This document shows positions 32,800 to 49,099 of a stretch of DNA of 64,000 bases, piece after piece. Each line of letters opens with the position of its first letter. Position 1 is the first letter of the stretch. The translations under genes and the position numbers were made by a program. The notes under the pieces are model-generated. The model saw only the letters and a list, made by a program, of their open reading frames with translations. It was not told the origin of the DNA and made no database searches. Origin of the DNA: Naematelia aurantialba (taxonomy: Eukaryota > Basidiomycota > Tremellomycetes > Tremellales > Naemateliaceae). The DNA lies in contig JAKFAO010000012.1 in the NCBI GenBank assembly GCA_021527695.1, positions 806,001 to 870,000 on the forward strand, in the 5' to 3' direction.

Positions 32800-35515
32800 A
32801 TGCCGCCCAAGAAGCCACAGCAGGCTAAGCAAGAGAAGAAGCCTGTTCGTTCTATCATCCCTCTGTTGTGTTTCTGGTCGATACGGCCACCATCACTTCT
32901 TCGCCCCCAAGTTTCACTCTGACCTGGTTTTGCAGAAAAGTGATGTCGTCGAAGAGCCGCCTCTGCAAGCAGTCGTTCTCGCCGACTCGTACAACCGTCG
33001 CTTCGAGGTTCTTTGCTTGGATCAGCCGCGAGTATTGTTACCTCTATGCTCAACGCCCCTATTGAGCTGGACGCTGGAAAGCCTCGCCCTGAGCAAGGTC
33101 AAGCAAGTATTCATCTTCTGCGGCGTCCATGCGGATAAGATCAGAGACTTTATAGTGTGAGCTTTCGTGGTCGCGAGAATCCAGTGCTGATGTGCTCTCG
33201 AATACCTCAGGAATTCACCCTTTCGCTTCACACTCGACATTCAGTGCTTGTCGTCAAAGACAGCTCGCACTGCCGGTGATGCTTTGAGAGAGCTCGATGC
33301 CATGCATGTGAGAGCCCGTGCGCTCGCGATCCGCTTGTGCTGCTGATATGAAAAGGTGCTCGATCCGGAAAACCCTTTCATCCTTGTCCACTCTCCGATC
33401 ATCTCTAATTACGATCTCTCACGAATCGTCGAGGCACACAAGAAGAGGCGCGAAGTCGACAAGAATTTCATCATGACTATGGGTATCGGACGCGGTGGCC
33501 GGTGAGTGTCTCCGCTGTCTAGACCATTCAGTCTAACATGACGTTCAGGCGACACCCTGAGTCACCAATCATGCTCGTTCATCCCGCTTCTTCCCGTCTC
33601 CTTTACTACGTGCAACATCCGCTCTCGCCAGCCCCTCCGCGGGTGACATTCCCGGCTTCCATCTTCTTGGATCCCTTTCCTGTCGATATGGATTCGTATG
33701 AAGTGTGGTCAGGTCCTTCCGCCTCGTCTTCGCGTGGCGGCTTCCGAGATCTTGGCATCGATATCTGCGAAGCCGACGTACCGGCCTTATGTACGGAGAA
33801 TTTCGATTACCACGACATTCGACGGCATTTGGTCAACGGAGTGCTCACGAGTGAACTACTTGGAAAGAAGATAGCGGTGCATCTTGTCGGCGGCGAAGAG
33901 GAGGCAGATATACAGGGCGATCCACGTAGCGGCAATGGTGGGAAATATGTGGAACGTGTACGGGATACACGTACGTTCGCCGACATCACTCGAGACGTGT
34001 TGCGAAGATGGGCCTTTCCGTTGGCACCGGATCTGAATGAGCCAGGAGGATTTCAGTATGAGCTGAGGAAGGGAAACGTCTACATCGCGCGCGACAATGT
34101 GGTCTTGTCCCGCACTACGACTCTACGCGGTCCACTGTTGATCGGTCCTCGCTCTGCGTTGAATCACAACACCTTCGTCAACCAGTCTACGTTGGGCGCC
34201 GACTGCAGTGTGGGACCAAATACGACGATTGCGACTTCATACGTGTTTGAAAATGTCCGGATAGGAGCCAACTGTTTGCTGGAAGAGTGTATTGTTGGCA
34301 GAGATGCGCAGATCGCGGACGGCGTCAAGATAGGAAAAGGAGTCTTGATCGGAGATGGGGTGAAGTTGGGAAATGGTGCGATGGTGCCGAACTTTGCGCG
34401 TATAGGGCGCGAGAGGTATCGTCCGGAAGACTACGACTCGGATGACGAAGAAGAAGATGACGGAATCGACGAGGAACATAGGCTGCGGGTTTTGGGACCT
34501 AATTCTGTCGGCTTTATCTGGCCCCAAGAAGAGGAAGAACCGCCGTCCGATTCTGAGGACGAGGGCGAAGATCCTTTCGAACACCCACGAAACAAACAAC
34601 TTCTCCAACTTGGGCGTACACTGTCGAATCTTACCACGTCCTCGGCATCGTTGTCGACCTTGTCAAAAGCTTCATCGTCGCCACCGGAATCACCATCGTC
34701 TGTCGCATCTGATGACTCCCTCCCTGACATGCCGAGCCTCGTGCTCGACTCTGGTCCACCGGCGGCGTTTTACTCGGAGGCATCGGCCTCGATCGCCCGC
34801 GCTTACGAAGAGGGTCATTCTACCGAGAATGCGGCGCTCGAGATGAAGACGCTGGTGATGGGGTATAATGCCGGTATCGACAGGGCGCGAGAGGAGATTA
34901 TGAAGTTCCTTCTCAGCAAAGTGGAGGTTGAAGGCAAGATGGGGGATGCTCTGGCAAGTGCTACGAAAGTGTTCTCGCGATGGGGAGGCATGGTCAAGGA
35001 GTTTTCTCCGTCGGATCTCACTAGCATTGCCCTGGACGTTCAAGCGAGTCTTCCTCTTTCTCTCCCCTCTTCCACTGCGTATTGCTCTTCCTCTCTTCTC
35101 TGCCTTTCTGTACTCTTCCTCTCCTCTTCCCTTTTCCTCTCCCTCTGCGTTCTCTATTTTTTCTCTCCTTGTTTCCTCCTCAGGCTCTTTTGTCGATCAA
35201 TGCTTATAGTCACCTCAGACATACGCGGTTGAACACAACCTCGCTCCTCCACAGTTTGCAGCTGTATTGCGGGCGACGTACGAGGCCGATCTCCTTACGG
35301 AGGAAGACCTGGTGGAGTGGCGGTCATTGAGTGCCGCGAAAGGCGAAGGAGCCAGGGATGCAGATAGGCCCAAGTGGAAAGAGCTTTACGGGCTGGGCAA
35401 GCAGTATGTTGATATGCTGGAGGAACTGAGTGGGGACGAGGAGAGTGATGAGGATGAGGACGAGGACGAGGACAAGATTGAGGACGACGAGGATGACGAG
35501 GATGATGAGGACTGA
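32800..35515 (+). CDS. GCD6: translation initiation factor eIF2B subunit epsilon
   Basis: Several introns near the 5' end. The N-terminal nucleotidyltransferase-like domain includes PLQAVVLADSYNRRFEVLCL, LLPLCSTPLLSWTLESLALS and VKQVFIFCGVHADKI. Left-handed beta-helix repeats follow: VLSRTTTLRGPLLIGPRSAL, CLLEECIVGRDAQIADGVKI and GKGVLIGDGVKLGNGAMVPN. An acidic linker (about 34440-34600) is followed by the catalytic W2/HEAT domain, including MVKEFSPSDLTSIALD and AVLRATYEADLLTEEDLVEW. The C-terminal acidic tail is (DE)n. It is the GDP-GTP exchange subunit for eIF2. The W2 domain is interrupted by a pyrimidine-rich intron (about 35040-35218) whose donor could be GTTCAA or a non-canonical GCGAGT; both keep phase. 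Confidence 0.92.
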
Positions 35516-36229
35516 ACAGCCATGATCTTGCCTCTCAGGTAGGGGGAATCATGGCCACTTCATACCATGCATTATCATACTCAGTTTAAGTTACATCGAC
35601 ATATGCGGGGGATTGTATCTCCTCATATAGGTGCCATAATTTGCTTTATCGGCAAACTACCAAAGGGAGAGGGGCGGGAATGTCGCAAGGCTACTATCAA
35701 GAAACTGGCTATTGGAGCTCTCAAGGAGGGGCCAGCAGCTAACGAAACCAAGCGTATTTGATCTGCGCAACCTTAGTATGGACCGAGTCCGTGTCATGTT
35801 GAGGATCGGTCGATACTGCGAAAACCGTCAGCAGTGCCCGATCGTCCTCTCGCCAAATCCGTTCCGAAGCGCCCGATGACAGTGTAGGCAGCTTCATATT
35901 CACAGCAAGACATGAGGCTCCTCTGAAGTGCTTCTCACCGCGTCGTTCACCGGCAGGATGTGTAGGGAAGCCAGAATTGGCAGAGACTGTACTCACAGGA
36001 TGGTGCGATGAAGAGACGGGACACTGAGCAACGAGTTTCGTGACCAGCTACGCCCCCTGCGGTTACGTAATGAACGGTTGACCGCCCTCCGGTCATCTTC
36101 CGACGCGAAAAGTCAAAACGCGATGCACAAGTAGTATATACCTCATCTTCTCTTCCTTCTTTCCTTGCTTCATTCGTTCCAGCTGCTATTCTCGACGTCT
36201 TCTCTACTACCAGTTAATGAGGGGCCGTC
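35516..36229. other. intergenic
   Basis: 714 bp between eIF2B epsilon and SCC2. A minus-strand frame at 35739-35996 was considered and not accepted. Possible promoter sequences for SCC2 lie near 36100-36220, with a pyrimidine-rich run (CTTCTCTTCCTTCTTTCC). Confidence 0.45.
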
Positions 36230-39200
36230 ATGCCAGATCCGCCCGCTTCACAGGCCGGACAGCAGCGGGCGAGCGGAAGCTCATCGTCCCCTCTGCCCAG
36301 TTCGACTGAAGGAGTATACCAAGACCCGAGAAGCTTGCTCACATGTTATCCTCTTCCGCTCTACCAGCCAATCGCGAGAAGTGAGCTTTGAATGATTATT
36401 CCTTTGTTGACGACGAGCTTATCGGGGCAGCTGCACTGCATATAGCCCCCCACACCACCGTTCATCACACTCCTGCATCGTCTACCGACCTCTACCCGCA
36501 ATATGCGGATGCTTTTGGGCGGATGGATAACCCTCAAACCACAGAAGATTGGGCGGCAAGGACAGCTTTGGAAATGCAAGTGCGGGGCATGCTCGATCAT
36601 GCCGGCTCGAGCTATTCTACCCAGTGCGTATTGAAGGCGGTTGGAAGATCACAAGGCTCACTCTTGCAGCTATCACCCTTCCCCATTTGAGGACATTAGT
36701 GTCCCTCCAGGTGCTGAACCGGCCTATGGGACAACATACGGCCAAGGCCCACCTCCTTTGCCATACAAGTTCCTACCAAATTACATGCCTCCTATTGCAT
36801 CCTTCCAACAACCACCGACACCCACCTCACTTGCAGGTTCAGGCAACTCCCCTTCCGCTGCGGTCGGGCATGACGAGTACTTTGAAGCCTTTGTCGACCG
36901 CGCATTACGGCGTGCTGAAACGCCACAACATAGTGAAGCCGAGCAGAGTCCTGGTCCTTCCGCTCACCCAAAGCCTGGACCCTCTTCAGTCACATCTACG
37001 CCAACTATAGCTCGCACTCTAGCCAACACTGTTTTGACGCCAGGCGAGTCACCGGATCCTCTTAGTCTGCCTGGGCCATCACCTTCGAAGCGTTCGAAAA
37101 CTCGGCGCAATGGCGATGAATCCCCTACCAAGCGACCAAAGCGTCTGTCCCCTCCCCAAACCAGCATTTCGAAACATACACCTCAGTCTATGAAGAAGCA
37201 GGGGAAGGCCGTTCTGGTCGTCGAGGTGCCGGTCAAAAGACGTCCTGGCCTTGTGGCATCTACAACACCCGGAGGAGATGATTTTTCAGAGGATTCGGAC
37301 GAGGACGGCCCGATGTGGGAAGATGGCACCAAAATGAAACTTGGAGATTGGCAAATGGAGGAATCGTTTCGTTACCGAAGTCCTGATCCCCTCGGTAGCA
37401 GCGTCCCCCCAGGAAGCGGTCGGACGGGGCAGCGTGATACCCGTAGTGAGCTCTTTGCGGCTCTCTGAAACTTCTTCAGTTTCCTGAGGTCGAAGTTACA
37501 AGCAAAGCTGACGCTGGTGTAGCTCATCTTCAGCGCCTACAGAACTTCCTTGAGGATGTTTTCGAAGAGTCAGACTCCTTTTCTGCAGAACCCACCTCGG
37601 ACGAGATCAGAAGGAGCAAATTCTTTATCTCGTCTGAGAAGGATGGCGCCCTTCCACTGTTGTCGACGAAGACGACGGAGACGTTGACTCGGTATGTGAG
37701 GCGAGGACAGAGTGGCAAAGGTTGGCAAAGTCACGACGGCACCGGCATAGACTGGGACACTGAAAGTATTGCAAGGATCTTGCAGTTACTGGAAAGATCT
37801 ATGCGAGAGGCGGAGGGTCTGAGCGATTTGGTACAGGGAAGCAAATATGTTAAGGAGAATGTTCCAACTCAAAAGCGCAGCAGGAAGAAAGAGATCGAAG
37901 CATCGAAATCGAAGTCGAGTACGTCGCCGGGCGAAGACTCAGTTCAGTTACCACAAACGGACGACAAGCAATGGGACGAAGAAACGCTGCGGGGATACGA
38001 GGTCAGGCTGGCCACTTGCGCAGCAGCCGCATTGGCGGCTGAAGCGTCGATGTTACTGTTGGATACGAACGGCTTACCCAAGCAGGTCAGTCTTTATTGC
38101 TGAAGGTTTGGCCTGCCTCTGACGCTTGACAGCTCCTGTCTGAAGATATACTATTGATGGCGGTCATGGTAATCAAGGACAATATGCAAGGCATTATACT
38201 CCCGGCCATTGAGGCTATTGCCGGCGAGAGTGCGTTCTAATGAGAGTCTCATCTCGCTTGCTAACCAGACGCAGAACTTTCATCCGGGTTTCTAGGACAT
38301 CTGCAACATGTCGGATTTTCGCCTGACAAGAAGCAGAAAGCCGCCAACACAAGCTCCCTCTTACAGCATCCTCAGATAGCGGTTATCTCGCGCTCTACCT
38401 GTTCAGTGATTCCGCATTTGACCTCACTCCTCAGTCGGACGGATATGGCGTTCTCCGACTCACTTATAATACACACCGTCTACTTCGTGCTCTCTCCCCT
38501 GTTTATCACGGAGTCGATTCCCAAAAAGGGCCGGAAGAAGGAAACAATTAGCTTGAAGGGCGAGTCGGACCTATCGACTATCAAACAGTTGCGAATGGAG
38601 TCCCTAGGCTGTCTACGCGCGGTATGTGTCTCGGCCACAGGCTCATAAGCTGAACGTGAGTAGATTTTCGCGCGCTACGAGGAGCAGCGTCAATGGATAC
38701 TGGAAGAAATCCTTGGCTCAATGGTAAAGGTTTCTGACCAAAACAAAAAGCAAACCCGCTATCCGTTCGTCTGGCTCCTAGCCGTTAAGTGTTGCGCTAA
38801 TAATCCTCACAGGGTTCCTGGTGGTATTTCCATCCACACAATATCTGCCCTGCTCTTACAGATCGTACAATCATCAGCGTCTGGCGTGTCAAAGCGAATC
38901 CAAAAACTTCGCTCAAGCTTGAATACGATGGAGCAGGGTGCAAGCACTGGCAATGCGGAGGGAGAAATTGATATGGCTGAACACGTATGGCATTGTCTGC
39001 TCTCGTACATGTGCAGAAGAAATTAACGCGGCCTCAGGAAGCGCAATTGTGCAACGATACCATCGACTCCGCATTGCGGTCGGCTCGAGTAGTTGCCGGG
39101 TATCTTGTTCAAAAGTCGACCCCAAGTCGAGGTGACAAGTCTTCGCATGATGCCGAATACAAAGCTGTCCTCGACATCTTCGTCGCAGATCTTCTGGCAG

Positions 39201-42200
39201 TCCTTTATCGACCCGAGTGGCCGGCTGCTTCCCTATATCTCAGTGTGATTTCGCGACTCTTCATATCTGCTCTTGATGATCCCAAGTCAGATTCTGCCAA
39301 CAAAAGCGCTGCACTCGATTATCTGGGCGAGATCGCTGCTCGACTTCGTGTACTGCATATGGAGATGCTTGCTACGCCGAGCGTGCGATCGATGGATGAA
39401 ATCGTCTCAGAACCCGATTCCCGCGGAGCGTCAGCCCTTCTCAAAGCGCATGCCACTATTCAGTCTCACCTCGCATCATGTGCACAAAGCGACGCAATGT
39501 TTGCGGATTCGATGGAAATGAGCTCAGCACTGTGGGCGCAGGAATTGCATCTCGGCGTTCAAAAGGTAGTCTCTGTGGTCGAGCGCCTCTCTGCGGAGCG
39601 AAGTGAAGAGGCGCGAGCCACTCTTGAGAACCTGCAAATAATTGGTCAACATCTCCGGTCAGCATTGCAGGGTGTCTGGACGACCGAAGCAGGACTGTTC
39701 GATGTCAACGATCGGGAGCAAGCTGAATCGGCATCTCATGCCTCACTGGCTGTATCGCGCGGCCAGTCACTGCAGGCGGCATTCGATCCGATCCTTCACG
39801 CTCTCATCGCAACCATGAACACATCGCAGGTCGCTTTGCGGTCCAAAGCATTGCGCGGATTGACTGGGATTGTCACAATAGACTCCACGGTCCTCGGATT
39901 ACCATCGGTTCGACAAGTACTCGAAGACCGCCTGTCTGACGGCTCCCCGCAAGTACGCGATGCTGCGGTTGAGCTTGTGGGCAAGTACATCGCGCATCAG
40001 ACTGAACTCATAAACGATTATTACCCACATATTGTTCTGAGAGTGGATGACACCGGGCTCGGTGTTCGAAAGCGGGTCATAAAACTGCTTCGTGATATCT
40101 ACCTGGCTTCGTCATCACAAGACACCAGGGTCGATATAGTGTCGAAATTGATCCTTCTCATCGGTGATAAGGACGAATCAGTCAAGGAGCTAGCGACTAC
40201 AACCCTCACAGACATCCTCTTTCCTCCTCGAGCGACGGATTTCAAGCAATCCGCTGATCTTCTTGTCAATATCGTTGGTGAATGGCAAGATACGTCGAAT
40301 TTATTGCAACAGGCGATTGAGGAGGTCGGCAAGGTCTGTAGCGTCGCCGACCAGGACATGCGCTTTGCCGGCACCATTGATGCACTGTTTGGCAAGCTTG
40401 TTGATGCGACGGAGGATTCAGATTTCGTAAGTGTATGGGCTGTCTTTAACTCACCACCAGGATGCTTTGAGCCACATTCGGGCAACCCAGCTGCTTACCT
40501 GGTCCCGACCCGGCCTCGTCAATCTCTCCAAAGCGTCGATCCTGCTCACTTACCTGCGCCATCCCCCCAATAACGCTGACGAACAAGTGGCGAACGATCT
40601 ACTTCTTCGCATATTCCGTCGCAGTATTCCGCTTATGCCCCGGACGGCATCAACTTTCGCAAGTGACTTGAGCAAGCTTTTGTTGCCAATGATCAACAAG
40701 CCTACTGGAGGTTTACAGGGCCTCAAGGAGGTGATCGGATGCTTCTGTATCCTGGTAAACCATCTGACAAAGGATTATGGCGGTCTCCTCAAGATTCTCA
40801 AAGCTTGCGAAGGTAAGTTTACCGGCAACATTGCAGAACATTCCTACTGATTCTGCACAGGGAAAATAAGGGCAATGCGGAACGAGTGGACGACTAAGCA
40901 GACATCTGTGCTCGCAGCCTCGCCGGCGGCCCCAATGATGTTGTACATTACGGCCCTTATTGCGGAGCACTGTGATCTCGATGCTCTGACCATTGAGAGC
41001 GATCTCGTTAAGCAGACATTGCGACAGGTAGCTGGCACCGAGCCCTTCCACCAACATTTGTTCGAGACCTTTCTAGACTTTACGGACATGCCGATCCCAC
41101 AAAGCGCCCCTACTTCTTGTCTAGGGTCTCTGTTCAAGGCATATTCATCCTTGATTTTGAGGGACGAGACGACAGCTTGGATCAATCGAGTATTTGCATC
41201 GAATGACGACGACAATCAGGCCAGAGTGCTGAGCGTGATTCACGAATTCCTGCATGCTGAATCAGACAAGAAGACAATGGGAGGTGAGGCCATTGACAAC
41301 GGCGCTGATCTAAATAGATGGAAGCGACAAGACCATCGGTGCTCTTATTGGTGGAACCACAGATCTGAACGATGCTGCGTGAGTGCTGCGTGGGATGAGG
41401 CTGACTTGTGCAGTGTGTCAACCTTGGTCGTACAACGCAATATTGACCATATATTCAATGGCGCAAAATCTCAGAGCATACCCACTCAACGTGCTGCCCT
41501 TGACGTACTTGGGTTTACGGTGAATCAGGGTCTCTATCATCCTCTTCAAGTAAGCTTTTAGCGAACCTTAGGCGCTGATGCCAGTGTTTGCCCGTACTGG
41601 TGTCGTTGGAGACGAGCGAAATACCCGAAGTTGCCGAACGAGCTCTCATTTTACATGCTACTCTGCACAGCAAGCACCCGTCTCACGTGAATGTTCGATA
41701 CCTCGATTTTGCTCGTCATTCGTACGAATACCAACGCCAGATCACTTCGGAGCCTTCCGGTGAGCGAGATGGCGCAGCACTACTGGCGGGATGGTATGCG
41801 CTGGTGTCCGAAAAGAAGCAGAGCCGGAACGAATTCCTCAAAGGGATGGCTCGAGCTTTTGAGTATGACATGAGCAGGAAAGACGTTGTGGGTTGTCCAC
41901 AGTACTTGAGATGCTAGTCTGACATTGAACAGCCTAACGTCGGATTCGTCTTGTATGTTGCTGAGAATCTTGTCGCCCTGGAGTATCGTCTACAAGAAGA
42001 GGTCATGTCGGTCATTCAGCAGCTTGGTCATGTTATTTCGCTCAGCCAAGATCTCGCTGCTGCGCTGGAGGAAGCTCAAGTAGACGGGGTCCCCGAAGAG
42101 CTCATCATAGGACGGCCGTTAACGATGAATCAGGTGCGCTATCTGTCATATAGCGCGGTTCCGAGCTGACTCTCGTACAGAAAGGCGATCCCGTGGATGC

Positions 42201-42569
42201 GGAAGTGGCCATTCATTGCAGTATCGTGGTCAGCTTGGCTATACTTGCGAAGAATCACTTTCTGGACATGTACAGTCTCTCTGAAGAGTAAGTGGGGGTG
42301 TTAGTACGCGGTTGACGTCAGTAAATGCATCAAACATGTCATAGGCAAAAAGTCGGCGCTGGGCGACAAACCGGCAGTGCGCAGGTCGCACCCCGGACTC
42401 GATACGAGCGCGATGCCATATGTCCGCGGCGTCAAGACGGTCGCAGAATTTGCATCTCAAAGAGCAACAGTGAGTAACCGCATGCAGGGTTGCAGAGTCT
42501 GCGTTAATGGCACCCAAGTTCCTTCACCTGCTTGAAGCGGAAGTATCATTTGACAAGGACAGTCCATAG
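36230..42569 (+). CDS. SCC2: cohesin loader SCC2 (NIPBL/Mis4/Nipped-B)
   Basis: The largest gene, with many introns. The N-terminal third is disordered and Pro/Ser/Lys-rich, with basic clusters (SKRSKTRRNG; SPTKRPKRLSPP). HEAT-repeat blocks then follow: LATCAAAALAAEASMLLLDT, SEDILLMAVMVIKDNMQGII and AVISRSTCSVIPHLTSLLSR. Further blocks are YPFVWLLAVKCCANNPHR, CNDTIDSALRSARVVAGYLV and FVADLLAVLYRPEWPAASLY. The hallmark region is SKALRGLTGIVTIDSTVLGL, RDAAVELVGKYIAHQ and YPHIVLRVDDTGLGVRKRVI. The C-terminal Nipped-B block includes DALSHIRATQLLTWSRPGLV and is followed by YIDHIFNGAKSQSIPTQRAA. SCC2 with SCC4 loads cohesin onto chromosomes. Start taken at MPDPPASQAGQ; an alternative ATG at 36388 (MNDYSFVDDELIG) is possible because the first junction is unclear. 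Confidence 0.9.
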
Positions 42570-42860
42570 TTGTATGCCTGCCTGCATTGTATATCCATTA
42601 TCGTTGGTCAATCATGATCTGTTGTACGGTGTACGCTAGCATCTGTACGTTTTGGCAGCTAGTAGCCAGAGCATGCATACCTGAACGCATTAATGATCTC
42701 TTGTATTCCGTGATCGTGAATCGCTACATACTGTAAACCAGGCTAATATCGTCGTCTCGTGAATTCTAGAATGTGGAATGTAATCAGACAAACAGCTCTA
42801 CCCCATGTATTGTGAGTATGGAACGATGGCAACATCAGACAGAGATGGCGAAGGAATACA
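42570..42860. other. convergent intergenic region
   Basis: 291 bp between the SCC2 and lipase stop codons. Nothing seen. Confidence 0.5.
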
Positions 42861-46126
<3,266 letters not shown>

Positions 46127-46927
46127 CCGTCAGCTCTCCAGCCTAGGCCAACTAGCAACCACCGTTTTATTAGCGGCAGTCGGCGACTCACCCTGAATGT
46201 CCCACTAATGTTTGCAATTCTAGTCGTGACGATGTTTGCGCGCCATGCGAGCGAGTAATCGTACGACACACGCGCTGCTGGATCCGGATCACCAGGAACT
46301 CAGACCCCAAACACGATGCCGAGGGGCTCTTGTTGGAGAAAGACAGATATACAGTGCGGAAGGCGAGACGGTAGACGATGTCACACTACTTGTGTCCGCG
46401 ATCTGTCCGCGATCTGTTTGTAGGGTCCAACGAAAACACGAAAGGCGTGTGTGTGCGGTCGTCGCCACACCTGTTTGACGCCCCCGGACACTGCTTGCTG
46501 TCGACGAGATTGTCAAAGTCAAGACGTAAAAATACAACGAGGACGGGATGATCGTCTACTGCAGTGTGTCCCCCCCCCGTCTTACACGATTTTTTCTACA
46601 CCTTTCCCGCTCTGTTGCTTGCCCTGCGTGTGGATTTCGGTATATCAGGTACAGTAAACCCTGAGTTTCTACACCACCCAGACGATCTTCCGGCCCCCAT
46701 GGCTGGGATGCACGCGGTGCCTCCACTCGAAATAAATCACATGCATCATGCATGCCTCGAGTCGTCGAGTCGAGCGAGGGAAAGACGAGACATACAGATC
46801 CTCGGCCGCCTTGTTGGCTCTTGCCAAGTCAAAGGAGCTCTCCGAATCGACTCTCTCTCTTCGTCAAGCCGAGGATAGACACGACTGAGCGGAACATCAT
46901 CGGTGGACCTGGCAAGTAGCGAGCAGG
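46127..46927. promoter_or_regulatory. divergent intergenic region, lipase / GNAT
   Basis: 801 bp with a repeated TGTCCGCGATC at 46398-46421 and a C-rich run at about 46569-46580. No supported gene. Confidence 0.4.
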
Positions 46928-47982
46928 ATGAGCACCCGTTCACAGATACAATGGGACCACGAGGTGGACGAGCCGTTCTTGCCTGTGCCCGGCTTCCCAA
47001 CGCTCCGCCTTACGCCGTACAGAGACACCGACAGGGACGACATGGTGCGCCGCTCCCCAAGCCCATACCACCGTACATTCGCCTCGGCACTGGCCGAGTA
47101 ATTGGCAGCTCTAGCTCATCATGACAGGTCGAATTGTGCAACGACCCAATCATTGGGCAGTACTCGTTCCGCCGCCCGTACCCGTCCGTCCAGCGTCATT
47201 GCTTCGTCTCACTGCTGGGGCTGACATAAAATAGGTACAGACTCGCGGACACGCAATGGGCGTATGACAACATTATCAATCTGAACCTCAAACCCGCTAT
47301 TGCGCCTCTACGGGCGGTGTTAGACTCGCCCCCGGCGGATGGGACGTTGCCACCAGTGCTCCATTTCCCTCTCTGCGTGCTTCGGTACGCTCCTTCCACT
47401 CCGCCACCTTCAGCACCTTCACGTTCACCTTCACCACCTTCGCCTTCAGCACCTTCACGTTCACCTTCGACACCTTCGCCTGTGCTACCCGCAGCGGATC
47501 TCGGCGCCTTAGGCGTGAAACCCTACGCACTGATAGGCAACATCCACATCATCCCAAGCACACGCGAGACCCGGGCGGCCCAGAATTTCGACCTGCCGCG
47601 GGAGGAGCAGCTCTGGGAACTGACGTACGACCTCTCGCCAGCACTGCAGGGGCGCGGCATCGGGACGGCGATGTTGCAGGTCGTGATGAGCGAGTGGTGT
47701 GACTGGATGGGACTGCCAGTCAGCGCAGTGAGTTGAAGACTCGCCAAGTCATTCTTCCTGGATCATACACCGCGTGGGACCAACTCTGGTGCCGAGGGTG
47801 TTGAAAGATGAGGCTGACGAACGCGGCAGTATGTACAGCGAAACAACGCTGCTTCCTCAGGCATACTGCGGAAGACTGGCTTTGTGCTCGTGGAAGAGTT
47901 CCTCGAGGCCTGGCCGGAAGACAAGGGTGGCGGTGAGCGGCTGATGGGGAAATGGGTCCGGCAGCCCTTGCCTCGCCCATGA
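46928..47982 (+). CDS. GNAT-family N-acetyltransferase
   Basis: Four or five exons. Start MSTRSQIQWDHEVDEPFLPV, then FPTLRLTPYRDTDRDDM-VEL (strand beta-1 and helix 1 of RimJ-like GNATs) and CNDPIIGQYSFRRPYP. A 40-residue Ser/Pro-rich insertion encoded by 9-bp and 24-bp repeats (APSRSPSPPSPSAPSRSPST) interrupts the fold before ALIGNIHIIPSTRET. The acetyl-CoA site is YDLSPALQGRGIGTAMLQVV, with the Q-x-x-G-x-G/A motif as QGRGIG. The last exon gives RNNAASSGILRKTGFVLVEE, the usual N-x-A-S-x-x-x-L-x-K-x-G-F end. Substrate unknown; it could acetylate small molecules or protein N-termini. Stop at 47982. Confidence 0.85.
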
Positions 47983-48443
47983 TGGAAGACAGCTCTGTAT
48001 CCAGTGAAGACGCAGTACGGGTTGCAGACACGCCGGGTTCTCGACATTCAAGGCAGATTCCCTCGCACTCCCAGTGAGCGCCCGTTGAGACATGCATGGC
48101 CATCTCTCGCCTGTATACGCGTGCCAACGATGCCAGAATCTCTGCTGGTGGCGAGGATAACATGGGTAGGGATGCGTTACATTGTAAGCAGGTGGCAGCC
48201 TGATGGATGTCGACTTTGCCGATGTGTTTACGCGGGATAACATACATGTCACGCGAGTGTGCCTCGACGAGTTGTACTAACGGCGGCCCTGACGTAGCAG
48301 AAAGCAGCATGGCACTGGAATTGCGGGTCACCTCAGGGAAGCACGCCCGTACCAGTGGATTAGTGGAATGAGAAGTGCTGGCGATTAGGCTCGCTGGGAA
48401 ACAATTGGTTATAGTGTTGGCTGGCAGTCAGCAACGAATCGTT
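47983..48443. other. intergenic
   Basis: Between the GNAT gene and the tRNA. No supported gene. Confidence 0.45.
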
Positions 48444-48546
48444 GCTGGATTCGCTTAGTCGGTTAAAGCGAAGGTCTCATACTTCGGGCATGAGTGTCGA
48501 TGTGACATGCAATCCTTAGCCCCCGGTTCGATTCCGGGATCCGGCA
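48444..48546 (+). tRNA. tRNA-Met (CAU), elongator type, with intron
   Basis: The cloverleaf folds by hand. The acceptor is GCTGGAT (48444-48450) with ATCCGGC (48539-48545), one G-T wobble, and discriminator A at 48546. The D-stem is GCTT/AAGC. The anticodon stem AAGG/CCTT closes with a T-T (U-psi) pair, as in some plant elongator tRNA-Met. The loop is CTCATA with anticodon CAT preceded by T33 and followed by purine 37. The T-arm CCCGG-TTCGATT-CCGGG is perfect. About 30 nt (48482-48511) between position 37 and 38 is the intron, at the canonical site. The B box GGTTCGATTCC is intact. The variable loop is short (AGCC). Expected to be transcribed by RNA polymerase III. Confidence 0.9.
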
Positions 48547-48821
48547 CATCTCTTTTTACTCGTGTCGAACGTGAGGATCATGCATCGACTTGCATCGACT
48601 TTTACGTTTCTCAGTTCCTTGTGCTACGCGTTCTGCATGTATTCTGTTTGTATGCGCATCTGCAGCGAGGCTCAGTCGCAAAGTATGGCCAGGAAGTGAT
48701 GCTGGGTGCTGGTTAAACTGCAAGCAAATTGGCCGGGAGAATTTTCGAAGTGGAGGTTGTCCTCGTCCTCCGACTTTTGTCTCGTTCGCTTCATAGTTAC
48801 GGCGATCAGCACGCTGACACG

Positions 48822-49056
48822 ATGCCGCTCTTTGACAAGGTCGCCAAGCGGAGCCAGGGAGTCAAGGGGGGTTCGTCAAAGCAGAGCAAGAAGCATGCGC
48901 GGGCGGGCGGCGAGGCGAAAGCCGGGCCGAGCAGGGCATCCGACGGCGCTTCGGACGAGGTTGGGGCTGGGGATAGCGAAGACGACGACGCAAAGACGGA
49001 TAGCGACGAGAGTGGGAGTGGGAGTGGAAGTGGAAGTGGGAGTGGGAGCGGTAGTG

Positions 49057-49099
<43 letters not shown>

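Noticed and set aside
35739..35996. 85-codon minus-strand frame
   Set aside because: A possible donor is nearby but no upstream exon or domain could be found. Left unannotated.
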